Shown piece by piece: positions 16,251 to 25,069 of a DNA stretch of 64,000 nucleotides. Within the stretch, counting starts at the first letter, position 1, and each line of letters begins with the position of its first letter. A program made the translations under genes and the position numbers. The notes beneath the pieces are model-generated. The model ran no database searches. It had not been told where the DNA came from and saw only the letters and a list, made by a program, of their open reading frames with translations. The stretch spans positions 42,945 through 106,944 of the forward strand of contig DVJP01000039.1 of assembly GCA_018716725.1 (NCBI GenBank). The letters are read 5' to 3'. This DNA is from Candidatus Merdivicinus excrementipullorum. Lineage in GTDB: Bacteria > Bacillota > Clostridia > Oscillospirales > Ruminococcaceae.

Positions 16251-16372
16251 ATCACTGCCTGACAGCATCGGGAAATCTGTTCTTCTACGGTTATTCCATT
16301 ATGTTCTGCTAAATCACATAATTGCTCATATAATTCTTCCGGCAATTCTAATTCGTATTGGATTTCTTCCAT
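16211..16372 (-). CDS. Small ribbon-helix-helix-like protein, C-terminus encoded by a repeat
   Basis: A 53-aa ORF starting at an ATG 4 nt after AAGGAA. Residues 1-42 (MEEIQYELELPEELYEQLCD, then NGITVEEQI) resemble the short beta-strand plus two helices of RHH/antitoxin-like proteins. The last residues KFVGAGSPGPH and the stop codon are translated from the GTAGGGG repeat. So the natural C-terminus has probably been replaced or extended. No toxin gene is beside it. It may be a real small gene or a remnant. Confidence 0.5.
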   Translation of the reverse strand: MEEIQYELELPEELYEQLCDLAEHNGITVEEQISRCCQAVIDKFVGAGSPGPH

Positions 16373-16527
16373 GATTCCTTCCCCCTTTTTCTCCATTATA
16401 CCACCTGATTTTCCCGCAGTTAGGGCCTTTTTGACCTATGATTTCCCTAAAAAACCTTCCGCTTCCTTTTCTTCTATTGGCATTTCCGTAGAATCTCAAA
16501 AATCCGCGCCGGTGTAAAGGAAACCCC

Positions 16528-16556
16528 TTGACAGCAGCGCGGCTTTCTGGTAGAAT
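16528..16556 (+). promoter_or_regulatory. Promoter of the ylxM-ffh operon
   Basis: TTGACA (16528-16533), 17-nt spacer and TAGAAT (16551-16556), 48 nt upstream of ylxM. Confidence 0.8.
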
Positions 16557-16604
16557 ATCATCTGTAAAGCAAATGAATTTACACCCGCGGGAGGAGGAAG
16601 GCAA

Positions 16605-16976
16605 ATGAGCAAAAACCTGGCGATCTCCGACCTTCTGGACCTCTACGGCCCTATGCTGACCGACAAACAGCGGGACGTCATCGAACTTTATTACAACCAG
16701 GACCTTTCTTTAGCGGAAATCGCCGAACACGAGCAGATCACCCGCCAAGGCGTCCGGGACAACATCAAGCGGGGCGAGGCTTTCCTGCTGGAAATGGAGG
16801 AAAAGCTTCACTTCGCCGAAAAGTTCAAAAAACTGGTGGCGGTGACGGAGGAAATTACCGCCCGCTGCACCGAAATCGAGCGCGTCAACAAGGGGTTTAC
16901 CTACTCCCACACCATTGACGAACACGCCAAAACCGTGCGGGCGCTCATTAACGACTATTTAGATGAAAATTTCTAA
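16605..16976 (+). CDS. ylxM: YlxM-like DNA-binding/SRP-associated protein
   Basis: A 123-aa helix-turn-helix protein of the YlxM/UPF0122 family, with LLDLYGPMLTDKQRDVIELY and the sigma-70 region-4-like segment LSLAEIAEHEQITRQGVRDN. YlxM is almost always encoded just before ffh and affects SRP GTPase activity in streptococci. Here ffh begins 20 nt downstream. It is preceded by its own promoter and a GGGAGGAGG ribosome-binding site. Confidence 0.93.
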   Translation: MSKNLAISDLLDLYGPMLTDKQRDVIELYYNQDLSLAEIAEHEQITRQGVRDNIKRGEAFLLEMEEKLHFAEKFKKLVAVTEEITARCTEIERVNKGFTYSHTIDEHAKTVRALINDYLDENF

Positions 16977-16996
16977 ACCTAAAGGAGGGCACTTCA

Positions 16997-18328
16997 TTGG
17001 CATTTGAAAGCCTTTCGGAAAAACTGGCGGCGGCTTTTAAAAAGCTCCGTTCCAAGGGAAAATTAAGCGAATCGGACATTAAGGAAGCCATGCGGGAAGT
17101 GAAAATGGCCCTCCTGGAAGCCGACGTCAACTACAAGGTCGTCAAGGACTTTGTAAAGACCGTCAGCGAACGGGCGGTGGGCCAGGAGGTTTTGGAAAGC
17201 CTCACCCCGGCCCAGCAGGTCATTAAAATCGTCAACGACGAGCTGACCGCTTTGATGGGCAAGGACAACGCCCGCATCCAGTTCCCCTCCAAGCCCCCCT
17301 GCGTGGTGCTCATGTGCGGCCTTCAGGGCAGCGGTAAAACCACCCATTCGGCAAAGCTGGCCCGGTATTTCAAGTCCCAGGGGCATCGCCCTCTGCTGGT
17401 GGCCTGTGACATTTACCGCCCGGCGGCTATCGACCAGCTGAAAATCGTCGGCGAAAAGGCCGGTGCCCAGGTTTTTGAAATGGGCAAGGAAAACCCGGTG
17501 AAAATCGCCGCGGAGGCCCTGAAATTCGCCAAGGACCACGGCAACGACCTGGTGATTATCGACACCGCCGGCCGCCTGCACATTGACGAAGTGCTGATGG
17601 AGGAGTTAAAGCAGATCGAAGCCGCGGTAAACCCCAACGAGATTTTGCTGGTAGTGGACTCCATGACCGGCCAGGACGCCGTCAATGTGGCGGACACCTT
17701 TAACAAGGCTTTGCCCATTACCGGCGTTATCCTCACAAAGCTGGACTCCGACACCCGGGGCGGCGCCGCTATCTCCGTTTTGCAGGTCACCGGCAAGCCC
17801 ATTAAGTTCGCCGGCACCGGCGAGAAGATCGACGACTTGGAGCCTTTCCATCCCGACCGGATGGCTTCCCGAATCTTGGGTATGGGCGACGTTTTAACCC
17901 TCATTGAGAAGGCACAGGACGCGGTGGACGAAAAGGAAGCCGCAAAGCTGGCCCAGAAAATGAAGGAAAACAGCTTCGACATGAACGACCTGTTAGACAA
18001 CCTGCGGCAGATTTCCAAAATGGGTTCCATTAAGCAGCTGCTGGGCATGATCCCCGGCATCGGCAGCAAAGTGGAAGGCATGGATATCGACGAAAAGCAG
18101 TTTACCCGGGTGGAGGCCATGATTACCTCCATGACCCCGGCGGAACGGGAAAAGCCCTCCATCATCAACCCCTCCCGCAAACGGCGCATTGCCGCCGGTT
18201 CCGGGACCAAGGTGGAGGATGTAAACCGGCTCTTAAAGCAGTTCGAGCAGATGAAAACCATGATGAAGCAATTCAACAAAAAAGGCAATATGCGGCGGAT
18301 GATGAAAAAGTTCCCGCCTATGATGTAA
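16997..18328 (+). CDS. ffh: Signal recognition particle protein Ffh
   Basis: A 443-aa SRP54 GTPase that brings ribosomes making membrane and secreted proteins to FtsY and the translocon. The N domain is followed by the G domain (GLQGSGKTTHSAKLA, DTAGRLH, TKLD) and the M domain, which ends in a methionine-rich tail (MKTMMKQFNKKGNMRRMMKK). It starts at TTG, with AAAGGAGG 8 nt upstream and no better ATG. It is the second gene of a standard Firmicute cluster with rpsP, khpA, rimM and trmD. Confidence 0.98.
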   Translation: MAFESLSEKLAAAFKKLRSKGKLSESDIKEAMREVKMALLEADVNYKVVKDFVKTVSERAVGQEVLESLTPAQQVIKIVNDELTALMGKDNARIQFPSKPPCVVLMCGLQGSGKTTHSAKLARYFKSQGHRPLLVACDIYRPAAIDQLKIVGEKAGAQVFEMGKENPVKIAAEALKFAKDHGNDLVIIDTAGRLHIDEVLMEELKQIEAAVNPNEILLVVDSMTGQDAVNVADTFNKALPITGVILTKLDSDTRGGAAISVLQVTGKPIKFAGTGEKIDDLEPFHPDRMASRILGMGDVLTLIEKAQDAVDEKEAAKLAQKMKENSFDMNDLLDNLRQISKMGSIKQLLGMIPGIGSKVEGMDIDEKQFTRVEAMITSMTPAEREKPSIINPSRKRRIAAGSGTKVEDVNRLLKQFEQMKTMMKQFNKKGNMRRMMKKFPPMM

Positions 18329-18403
18329 GGCTGAAACGCAGTTCCCTGCGGATCACATAAATACCGCCGGACACCGGCAATTTCATATCAGGAGGAAAAT
18401 TCC

Positions 18404-18646
18404 ATGGCTGTTAAAATCAGACTGCGCCGCATGGGCGCGAAAAAAGCTCCCTTTTACCGCATCGTTGTAGCGGATTCCCGTTACCCCAGAGACGGCCGTT
18501 TCATTGAAGAAATCGGCACCTATGATCCCACCAGAGATCCCAGCGTCATCAACGTGGACCTGGAAAAAGCCAACAAATGGATCGCCAACGGCGCTCAGCC
18601 CACTGACACCGTAAAGAAGATTCTGAAGCTGAGCGAAAGCAAATAA
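18404..18646 (+). CDS. rpsP: 30S ribosomal protein S16
   Basis: An 80-aa S16 with the usual start ([20 protein letters not shown]) and normal length. It assembles early in the 30S body. AGGAGGAAAATTCC precedes the ATG. It is 75 nt after ffh and 30 nt before khpA. Confidence 0.98.
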   Translation: MAVKIRLRRMGAKKAPFYRIVVADSRYPRDGRFIEEIGTYDPTRDPSVINVDLEKANKWIANGAQPTDTVKKILKLSESK

Positions 18647-18676
18647 GCGACTTCCCGGCCGAAACGAGGTTTTTGT

Positions 18677-18910
18677 ATGGAAGAATTGCTGATTACCCTG
18701 GCCAAGGGCCTGGTTGAAAAGAAAGATGCGGTCAAGGTGACTGTGGACGCCCCCAATGAGGAAGGCGTCACCGTTTACCACCTGAACGTGGACCCGTCCG
18801 ACATGGGCCGGGTTATCGGGAAACAGGGCCGGATCGCCAAGGCCATCCGCACTGTGGTGCGCGCCAGCGCCTCCATGCGGGACGAAAAGGTCATGGTTGA
18901 AATCGACTAA
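18677..18910 (+). CDS. khpA: KH-domain RNA-binding protein KhpA
   Basis: A 77-aa single-KH protein (YlqC). The RNA-binding loop is in DMGRVIGKQGRIAKAIRTVV. KhpA works with KhpB/Jag on RNAs linked to cell elongation and division in Gram-positive bacteria. It sits between rpsP and a kinase gene that is not part of the classical cluster; a terminator-like hairpin follows it. Confidence 0.95.
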   Translation: MEELLITLAKGLVEKKDAVKVTVDAPNEEGVTVYHLNVDPSDMGRVIGKQGRIAKAIRTVVRASASMRDEKVMVEID

Positions 18911-18922
18911 GGTTTCCGGCAA

Positions 18923-18957
18923 GCGGAGCTGCGCCCACCCTGGGCCTGCTCCGTTTT
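18923..18957 (+). terminator. Internal terminator after khpA
   Basis: CGGAGC.GCGCCCA pairs with TGGGC..GCTCCG, followed by TTTTTCTG. It separates ylxM-ffh-rpsP-khpA from the kinase-rimM-trmD part, so downstream expression probably depends on readthrough. Confidence 0.7.
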
Positions 18958-18980
18958 TCTGTCTGAAAGGAGGAACTGCG

Positions 18981-19616
18981 GTGCTGCACGTCTGTCCGTC
19001 CTGCGGGAAATATTCTGAGGATTTGTGCTTTTCAGAGGATAAAAACGCGGTAGTCTGCCCAGTCTGCGGGGCCGGCGTCCCCATCCGGCGGTACCCCTTA
19101 TTTTGGATTACCGGGGCCAGCTGCGCCGGGAAATCTTCCGTCAACAGGGAGCTGTTTTTGCAGGACAACGGCCTGATTGTTTTGGAAAGCGACATCCTTT
19201 GGGATGAAAAATGGGAGGCTATGGGGGACAATTACCGGGCATACCGCCGCACCTGGCTGCGGGTCTGCCAGAACGTCTGCCAGCAAGCCGGAAAGCCCGC
19301 CGTCTTATGCGGCTGCTGCGAGCCTTCCCAGTTTGCCGGGCTTTCGGAAACGGGATTTTTCACCGGCATCCACTTCCTGGCGGTGGTCTGCCGGGACCAG
19401 GCGCTGGAACGACGCATGGACCGCCGGGGCATGACGGACCCCGGTTTCCGCCGCGCCCATCGGGACTTTAACCGCTGGTTTTACGAAAATCACAGGAAAA
19501 CGACCCCGCCCATCACCCTGCTGGACACCTCGGACCTGTCACCGGCTCAGGCTGCGGAGCAGGCCCTTGCCTGGTGCCGGGAAATTCTTGCAAAGGAGAA
19601 TCCATATGAGCGCTGA
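18981..19616 (+). CDS. P-loop kinase with N-terminal zinc ribbon
   Basis: A 211-aa protein starting at GTG behind AAAGGAGG; the track start is 84 nt too early and runs through the terminator. Residues 4-36 hold two Cys pairs (CPSCG, CPVCGAG), a likely zinc ribbon. A P-loop kinase domain follows with Walker A ITGASCAGKSSVN. A lid region has basic residues (CRDQALERRMDRRGM). It looks like a nucleoside- or small-molecule kinase, with an unknown substrate. Its 3' end overlaps the rimM start by 11 nt, so it is co-translated with the tRNA/ribosome maturation genes. Confidence 0.75.
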   Translation: MLHVCPSCGKYSEDLCFSEDKNAVVCPVCGAGVPIRRYPLFWITGASCAGKSSVNRELFLQDNGLIVLESDILWDEKWEAMGDNYRAYRRTWLRVCQNVCQQAGKPAVLCGCCEPSQFAGLSETGFFTGIHFLAVVCRDQALERRMDRRGMTDPGFRRAHRDFNRWFYENHRKTTPPITLLDTSDLSPAQAAEQALAWCREILAKENPYER

Positions 19617-20112
19617 CAAGCTGGAAATCGGAAAAATCGTGGCTATCCACGCCCTAAAAGGGGAAATGCGGGTGCAGCCCTGGTGCGATACCCCCGCCTT
19701 TGCCGTAAAATTTAAACGGATGTTTTTGGACGGAGAAGAATACAAGGTGCAGTCCGCCCGGCCCCATAAAAATATTGTGATTGTAAAGCTCCAGGGCATC
19801 GACACCCCGGAACTGGCCCAGAAGCAGATTAACAAAATTCTCTATGTGGACCGCAGCGACATCAAACTGAGCAAAGGCACCTATTTTATCGCCGACCTCA
19901 TTGGGTTAAAGGTCGTAGACGCGGACGACGAATCCCTGGTGTACGGGGAGCTGACCGACGTGAGCCAGACCGGCGCCAACGACGTTTACCACATCCTCTT
20001 TGCCGACGGCAAGACCCGTTACATCCCCGCCATCCCCCAGGTGGTCAAAATGACCGACCTGGAGAACGGCGTCATGAAAATCAAGCCCCTGGACGGGCTG
20101 TTCGACGACTAA
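19606..20112 (+). CDS. rimM: 16S rRNA processing/ribosome maturation factor RimM
   Basis: A 168-aa RimM: an N-terminal beta-barrel (KLEIGKIVAIHALKGEMRVQ) and a C-terminal PRC-barrel (YFIADLIGLKVVDADDESLV, YIPAIPQVVK). It binds S19 and helps mature the 30S head. The start is the ATG after AAAGGAGAATCC, inside the end of the kinase gene. trmD follows after 9 nt, the usual order. Confidence 0.96.
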   Translation: MSADKLEIGKIVAIHALKGEMRVQPWCDTPAFAVKFKRMFLDGEEYKVQSARPHKNIVIVKLQGIDTPELAQKQINKILYVDRSDIKLSKGTYFIADLIGLKVVDADDESLVYGELTDVSQTGANDVYHILFADGKTRYIPAIPQVVKMTDLENGVMKIKPLDGLFDD

Positions 20113-20121
20113 GGAGGCCCT

Positions 20122-20805
20122 ATGATCCGTTTTGACATCGCCACCCTGTTCCCGGAAATGTGCGAGGCTGTTCTGGGGGAAAGCATCATCGGCCGCGCCC
20201 GGAAAAAGGGGCTTTTGGAGATCCATTGCCACAATATCCGGGATTACTCCCCCGACCCCAAGCACCACCGGGTGGACGATTCCCCCTACGGCGGCGGAAA
20301 GGGCATGGTTATGCAGCCGGAGCCTATCTGGCAGTGCTATCTGGACGTGGTGCGGCAAAGCGGCTCCAAGCCCCATGTCATCTATCTGTCTCCCCAGGGA
20401 AAGACCCTGACCCAGCAAAAAGCCCTGGAGCTGCGGGAAATCCCCCACCTATTTTTGCTGTGCGGCCATTATGAAGGGGTGGACGAACGGGTCTTAGAAA
20501 AAATCGTAGATGAGGAAATTTCCATCGGGGACTACGTCCTCACCGGCGGCGAACTGGGGGCCATGGTGCTGGTGGACAGCGTTGCCCGTCTCTGCCCCGG
20601 GGTGCTGCCTTCGGAGGAATGCTACGAAAACGAGAGCCACATGAACGGCCTCCTAGAATACCCCCAGTACACCCGCCCTGAGGAATGGGAAGGGATGCGG
20701 GTGCCGGAGGTTTTGCTGTCCGGCCACCACGCCAATATTGAGCGCTGGCGCATGGAGCAGAGCGTGGAACGGACCATGAAAAAACGCCCGGATATGCTGA
20801 AATGA
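20122..20805 (+). CDS. trmD: tRNA (guanine-N1)-methyltransferase TrmD
   Basis: A 227-aa TrmD that methylates G37 of tRNAs to keep the reading frame. Typical motifs are [35 protein letters not shown] and the SAM-knot region [24 protein letters not shown] lies just before the ATG. It is the last gene of the cluster; a weak TTTCCACA/TGTGGAAA hairpin follows. Confidence 0.98.
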   Translation: MIRFDIATLFPEMCEAVLGESIIGRARKKGLLEIHCHNIRDYSPDPKHHRVDDSPYGGGKGMVMQPEPIWQCYLDVVRQSGSKPHVIYLSPQGKTLTQQKALELREIPHLFLLCGHYEGVDERVLEKIVDEEISIGDYVLTGGELGAMVLVDSVARLCPGVLPSEECYENESHMNGLLEYPQYTRPEEWEGMRVPEVLLSGHHANIERWRMEQSVERTMKKRPDMLK

Positions 20806-20953
20806 AGGCCTTTTTTGAGTTTTCCACATTGTATGGCCTGTAAATTGTGGAAAGAAAAATGTGCGCAGTATACAAATATGTGGAAAACTATTATGGAAAT
20901 TTTAATCCTCTCACGAATTTCGGGAAAACCTTTGGATTCCTGCGGAAAATCGG

Positions 20954-20981
20954 TTGACTAGTTCCGGGACTGTGCTATAAT
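20954..20981 (+). promoter_or_regulatory. Promoter of the HPr gene
   Basis: TTGACT (20954-20959), 16-nt spacer and TATAAT (20976-20981). It leaves a leader of about 100 nt before the HPr ATG. Confidence 0.8.
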
Positions 20982-21089
20982 ATAAATGCTTCAATTTGTC
21001 AGAGGACAGGCGCGAAAAGGAAAGAAATGCCTGTCCGAGTTATACGCGCCGGATGCGGCGCAAGGTTATGGTATAGGAGAGTAAGAATT

Positions 21090-21353
21090 ATGTATTTGAA
21101 AGATGTAACTGTAAAAAATCAAGTTGGTCTCCACGCTCGTCCCGCTACTTTCTTCATCCAGAAAGCTAACGAGTTTAAATCCTCTGTCTGGGTGGAAAAG
21201 GAAGAGCGCCGGGTAAATGCAAAGAGCCTGCTGGGCGTACTGTCCCTGGGTATCGTCGGCGGCACCACCATCCGCATTATCGCGGACGGCGTTGACGAGC
21301 AGGCCGCGGTGGACAGCCTGGTCAAACTGGTTGATTCTGCTTTCGCGGAATAA
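21090..21353 (+). CDS. ptsH: HPr-like phosphocarrier protein
   Basis: An 87-aa HPr. His15 lies in NQVGLHARPATF and the regulatory Ser46 in NAKSLLGVLSLGI, so both PTS phosphotransfer and HPr-kinase regulation are possible. The start is the ATG after GTAAGAATT; the track ORF adds 21 leader-derived residues. The gene stands alone between its promoter and a terminator, with no enzyme I gene beside it. A Crh-like role only in catabolite control is less likely because His15 is kept. Confidence 0.9.
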   Translation: MYLKDVTVKNQVGLHARPATFFIQKANEFKSSVWVEKEERRVNAKSLLGVLSLGIVGGTTIRIIADGVDEQAAVDSLVKLVDSAFAE

Positions 21354-21366
21354 ATCGCACGTACAA

Positions 21367-21400
21367 AGCCGGCGGGGTTCCTCGCCGGCTTCTTTCTTTA
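21367..21400 (+). terminator. Terminator of the HPr gene
   Basis: AGCCGGCG pairs with CGCCGGCT, followed by TCTTTCTTT. Confidence 0.85.
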
Positions 21401-21439
21401 TGGAGTCCGAAAACGCTGGATAAAAGGAGGCCGCCCCAT

Positions 21440-23287
21440 TTGACCATTGAAGAACTGAAACAAAAAGCCCTGAGCCTGACCCTTCAGCCCGGCGTTTACC
21501 TGATGAAGGACAAGCAGGGCACCATTATCTATGTGGGCAAGGCCAAGGCCCTAAAAAACCGGGTGGTCAGCTACTTCCGGGAAAACAGCTCCCACACGGA
21601 AAAGGTGCGGCAGATGGTGGCCCACGTCCACGATTTTGACTACATTGTCACCGGCAGCGAATTCGAGGCTCTGGTGCTGGAATGCAGCCTCATTAAGCTC
21701 CACAGTCCCAAATACAACATCCTGCTCAAGGACGACAAGGGGTACCACTACATCCACATTTCCGGCGGGGATTACCCCCGCATTACCGCCGCCAAGCAAA
21801 AGGACGGGGACGGAACCTACCTGGGGCCGTACGTCAGCTCCTACATCGTCAAGCAGAGCGTGGACGAGGCAAACCGGGTGTTCTGCCTGCCCAGCTGTTC
21901 CAAGCGGTTCCCCCAGGAATTCCGCAAGAGCCGCCCCTGCTTAAATTACCACATCCACCGGTGCTTTGGCCTCTGCCAGGGGAAGATGGGCAAGGAGGAG
22001 TACCAGAAGCTGGTGTGGGAAGCGGTAGAATATATCAAGCACGGCTCCGTTTCCTCCATCGGCAACCTGCAAAAGGAGATGGAGGAAGCGGCGGAGAACC
22101 TGGACTTTGAACGGGCGGCAAGGCTCCGGGACCGAATTCGAGCCATTCAGAAGATCACCGCCACCCAGCAGGTACTGCTTGACGCCGACAAAAACCTGGA
22201 CGTCATCGCCTTTGCCCAGAACCACCTGGTTATCTGCGCCGTGGTAATCCAGTACCGGGACGGCCGGCTTATGGATAAGCTCACCTACTTTTTTGAGGAT
22301 TCCTCCGATATGGGGGAGCTTCGGGGGGAATTCCTCACCCAGTATTACGCCGGGGCCAAGGACATCGCCCGGTGCGTGCTGTTAGACGAGCCGCCGGAGG
22401 ATTTGGAGCTGTTTGAACAGTTTGTGCGGCATCAGGCGGGCCACGCCGTTTCCGCCAGCGTCCCCCAGAAGGGCGACCGGAAAAAGCTCATTGAAATGGC
22501 CCGCAACAACGCCCTGGAACAGCTGTCCGACCGGGTGCAGCGCACCGGCAAGGAGGTGGCGGCCCTAGAGCAGCTGGGGAACCTCTTAAAGCTCCCCTCC
22601 CCGCCCATGTACATCGAGGCCTACGACATCTCCAACTGGGGCGAAACCGGCCGTGTAGGAGGCATGGTGGTGTTTGAAAACGGCCGGCCTTTAAAATCCG
22701 ACTACAAACGGTTTGCCATCAAGGAAGTGGCCGGGCAGGACGACTTTGCCTCCATGGCGGAGGTCCTGCGGCGGCGGATGCTCCGTTTCAAGGAGGGGGA
22801 CCCGGGCTTTTCCCGGATGCCGGACTTAATTCTCTTAGACGGCGGCAAGGGCCAGGTTTCGGCGGTGCGGAAGGTATTTGAGGAATTGCAAATTGACGTC
22901 CCGCTGTTCGGCATGGTGAAAGATAACCGCCACCGGACCCGGGCCATTGTCAGCGAGGAAGGGGAAATCGCCCTTTCAGCGGTGAAATCCGCCTTCACCT
23001 TTGTCACCGCCATTCAGGACGAGGTGCACCGGTTCGCTTTGGCTTACCAGCGGACGCTGCACAAAAAAGCAAACTACGACAGCGACTTGAAAAAGCTGCC
23101 TGGCATCGGGGACGCCCGGGCAAAAGCCCTCCTGCGGGAATTCCGCACCAAAAAGCGGATGCTGGAGGCTTCGCCGGAGGAATTGGCACAGGCGGCAAAG
23201 CTCTCTTTGGAAAAGGCCGAAGCCCTTTGGGCCGGGCTGCACGAGATGTGGGGCGGCCAGGATTCCGCCGAAAATGCCGCCAAGTGA
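21440..23287 (+). CDS. uvrC: Excinuclease ABC subunit C
   Basis: A 615-aa UvrC that makes both incisions in nucleotide excision repair. The N-terminal GIY-YIG nuclease domain shows GVYLMKDKQGTIIYVGKAKA. A UVR motif follows near residue 205 (EMEEAAENLDFERAARLRD). The RNase H-like nuclease region shows YIEAYDISNWG and LILLDGGKGQV, and the C-terminal helix-hairpin-helix shows LPGIGDARAKALLREF. It starts at TTG with AAAGGAGG upstream. No uvrA or uvrB is nearby. Confidence 0.97.
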   Translation: MTIEELKQKALSLTLQPGVYLMKDKQGTIIYVGKAKALKNRVVSYFRENSSHTEKVRQMVAHVHDFDYIVTGSEFEALVLECSLIKLHSPKYNILLKDDKGYHYIHISGGDYPRITAAKQKDGDGTYLGPYVSSYIVKQSVDEANRVFCLPSCSKRFPQEFRKSRPCLNYHIHRCFGLCQGKMGKEEYQKLVWEAVEYIKHGSVSSIGNLQKEMEEAAENLDFERAARLRDRIRAIQKITATQQVLLDADKNLDVIAFAQNHLVICAVVIQYRDGRLMDKLTYFFEDSSDMGELRGEFLTQYYAGAKDIARCVLLDEPPEDLELFEQFVRHQAGHAVSASVPQKGDRKKLIEMARNNALEQLSDRVQRTGKEVAALEQLGNLLKLPSPPMYIEAYDISNWGETGRVGGMVVFENGRPLKSDYKRFAIKEVAGQDDFASMAEVLRRRMLRFKEGDPGFSRMPDLILLDGGKGQVSAVRKVFEELQIDVPLFGMVKDNRHRTRAIVSEEGEIALSAVKSAFTFVTAIQDEVHRFALAYQRTLHKKANYDSDLKKLPGIGDARAKALLREFRTKKRMLEASPEELAQAAKLSLEKAEALWAGLHEMWGGQDSAENAAK

Positions 23288-23394
23288 AACAATGCCTTTC
23301 TCGATACCCGGCCGGAATGGGGATTATTCATTCTGTCCTAAAAAAAAATGCAAAAATCCCGAAAATAGTGATAGAGTTCTGAGTTTTTTTCCGC

Positions 23395-23400
23395 TATAAT
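23395..23400 (+). promoter_or_regulatory. Probable -10 element of the corrinoid protein gene
   Basis: A perfect TATAAT preceded by a T-rich spacer; the -35 (TAGAGT, 17 nt upstream) is poor. It lies 68 nt upstream of the start codon. Confidence 0.5.
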
Positions 23401-23468
23401 AAAGGGAAAGGGATAGAATTCCCATTTTAGGGAGGATTCCCTGATGACAAAAAATGGAGGAATGGATT

Positions 23469-24104
23469 ATGGCTATTCTGGAAGAAATCAGCACCTACCT
23501 GCAAAACGGCCGCGCGCCCAAGGTAAAAGAACTGGTTCAGCAGGCGATCGATGAGGGCATCGAGCCTGCGAAGATCCTCAACGAGGGGCTTCTCTCCGGC
23601 ATGGACGTTATTGGCGAGAAATTCAAAAATAACGAAGTTTTCGTACCGGAAGTTCTGATTGCCGCCCGCGCCATGAACGCCGGCGTCGGCATCCTGAAAC
23701 CCTACCTGGTTTCCGCTGGTGTGGAATCCAAGGGCACCGCTGTTATCGGCACCGTAAAAGGCGACCTGCATGACATCGGCAAAAACCTGGTCAAGATGAT
23801 GATGGAAGGCAAAGGCCTGAAAGTCGTTGACCTGGGCGTCGACGTTTCCGCTGAGCAGTTCTACAATGCCGCTATGGAAAACGATGCCAACATCGTTTGC
23901 TGCTCCGCTCTGCTGACCACCACCATGAGCGAGATGAAGAACGTTGTGGACTACTTCACCGAAAAAGGCCAGCGCGACAAAGTGAAGATCATGGTTGGCG
24001 GCGCTCCCGTTACCCAGAACTTCTGCGATTCTATCGGCGCTGACTGCTACACCTCCGACGCGGCTTCCGCTGCGGACGCTGCTCTGAGCTTCTGCCAGGC
24101 TTAA
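23469..24104 (+). CDS. Corrinoid (B12-binding) protein of methyltransferase systems
   Basis: A 211-aa MtbC/MtaC-like protein. An N-terminal helical cap (AILEEISTYLQNGRAPKVKE) precedes the Rossmann B12 domain with its His ligand in GTVKGDLHDIGKNLV. Such proteins carry a methyl group on cobalt between a substrate methyltransferase and an acceptor enzyme. The start is chosen at MAILEE, with GGAGGA 6 nt upstream. No methyltransferase, MtbA-type or RamA-type gene adjoins it, so it is an orphan here. Codon use is even and strong, suggesting good expression. A clear terminator follows. Confidence 0.92.
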   Translation: MAILEEISTYLQNGRAPKVKELVQQAIDEGIEPAKILNEGLLSGMDVIGEKFKNNEVFVPEVLIAARAMNAGVGILKPYLVSAGVESKGTAVIGTVKGDLHDIGKNLVKMMMEGKGLKVVDLGVDVSAEQFYNAAMENDANIVCCSALLTTTMSEMKNVVDYFTEKGQRDKVKIMVGGAPVTQNFCDSIGADCYTSDAASAADAALSFCQA

Positions 24105-24123
24105 TCGCGGGCGCGCAAAACAA

Positions 24124-24162
24124 AAACCTGCCGGGTTTTAAAACGGCAGGTTTTTGTTTTTA
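24124..24162 (+). terminator. Terminator of the corrinoid protein gene
   Basis: AAAACCTGCCG and CGGCAGGTTTT form the stem, followed by TGTTTTT. A-rich sequence on the other side allows bidirectional use with the convergent gene. Confidence 0.9.
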
Positions 24163-24175
24163 TCAGGAAGCCGTT

Positions 24176-25015
24176 TCAGCTGTCCAGATACGGGGCGCAG
24201 AGTTTTCGCATTTCCCCGCAAAGCTCCTGAAGGAGCCGGACGGCCGTCTCCGGGGAACCGCCCAAGGAACGGAACACCCGGTTTACCCTTTGGGAGTAAT
24301 TTTCGGGGGCCTTGACAAAGGCATCGACCCGGAGGGCCGCTTTCTTTTCATTTAAGCACCATTGGCCGTTTAAGGCAAACAGGGCCTGGTTCATGGCCGA
24401 AACCGAACGGAACAGATGCCCGGCCACATAAGAAAGGTCGCCTTTGGATAGGCTTTTTTCCGCCAGCATGCAGGAAAACCCGGCTTCAAAACCGAAAAAA
24501 CGGATTAAGGCTTCCTTTAATGCCGCAGGATACGGCTCCGCCTTTTCTTTTAACTGGGAAAAATTCTCATTCTTCGCGTACAGCAGCCGGGAGGCGGCCA
24601 GTTCCCCCCGGTACATAATATCCAGAAAGGCGTGGGGGTGCCCCGTCTGGTAATGGGCGGAAAATTCGCCCCGTTCCGCGGATTCCACCGCCTTTTTTAC
24701 CCGGTTTCCATCCCGCAGGATCAGATCCACCGGCACGCCGTCTATAATAAGCCAGCCGCCGCAGTTGACCCAGGGACCCCAGCCCCCTTCGGGGCAGACG
24801 AGGTTTTCCCGGTGTTTGTCGTCTAAGCTCCAGGCAATGGCGTTCAGCTGTTCCAAATCCAGAGTTTCCCAGTCATAATAAACGCCGACATCCAGGTCCG
24901 AATCCGGCCCCGCTGTGCCGGTTACCTGGGAACCGCCCAGGACAATCCCCTGGACGCCGGGGCAGACCTTCACGGACGCCGTAATTTTTTGCAAAAGTTT
25001 CTCCAAATCCTCCAT
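24176..25015 (-). CDS. Nucleotidyltransferase-domain protein
   Basis: A 279-aa protein of the polymerase beta-like nucleotidyltransferase superfamily. The catalytic motif is GGSQVTGTAGPDSDLDVGVY (Gly-Ser, then Asp-x-Asp), followed by the third acidic residue in DGVPVDLIL. The rest is mostly helical and resembles DUF4037 or kanamycin-nucleotidyltransferase-type proteins. It may modify a small molecule or a tRNA-like substrate, but this cannot be decided. The internal ATG after AAAGGGAAACCA is preferred; the ATG 27 nt upstream is also possible. It follows the pyrophosphatase by 54 nt. Confidence 0.75.
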   Translation of the reverse strand: MEDLEKLLQKITASVKVCPGVQGIVLGGSQVTGTAGPDSDLDVGVYYDWETLDLEQLNAIAWSLDDKHRENLVCPEGGWGPWVNCGGWLIIDGVPVDLILRDGNRVKKAVESAERGEFSAHYQTGHPHAFLDIMYRGELAASRLLYAKNENFSQLKEKAEPYPAALKEALIRFFGFEAGFSCMLAEKSLSKGDLSYVAGHLFRSVSAMNQALFALNGQWCLNEKKAALRVDAFVKAPENYSQRVNRVFRSLGGSPETAVRLLQELCGEMRKLCAPYLDS

Positions 25016-25069
25016 TGGTTTCCCTTTCAGCTTTTTCCACATTCTTCCCTGGAATCAGTGGAAAACGGA

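Noticed and set aside
16211-16372. Toxin-antitoxin pair
   Set aside because: The small RHH-like ORF has no toxin gene on either side, so the label antitoxin is not justified.
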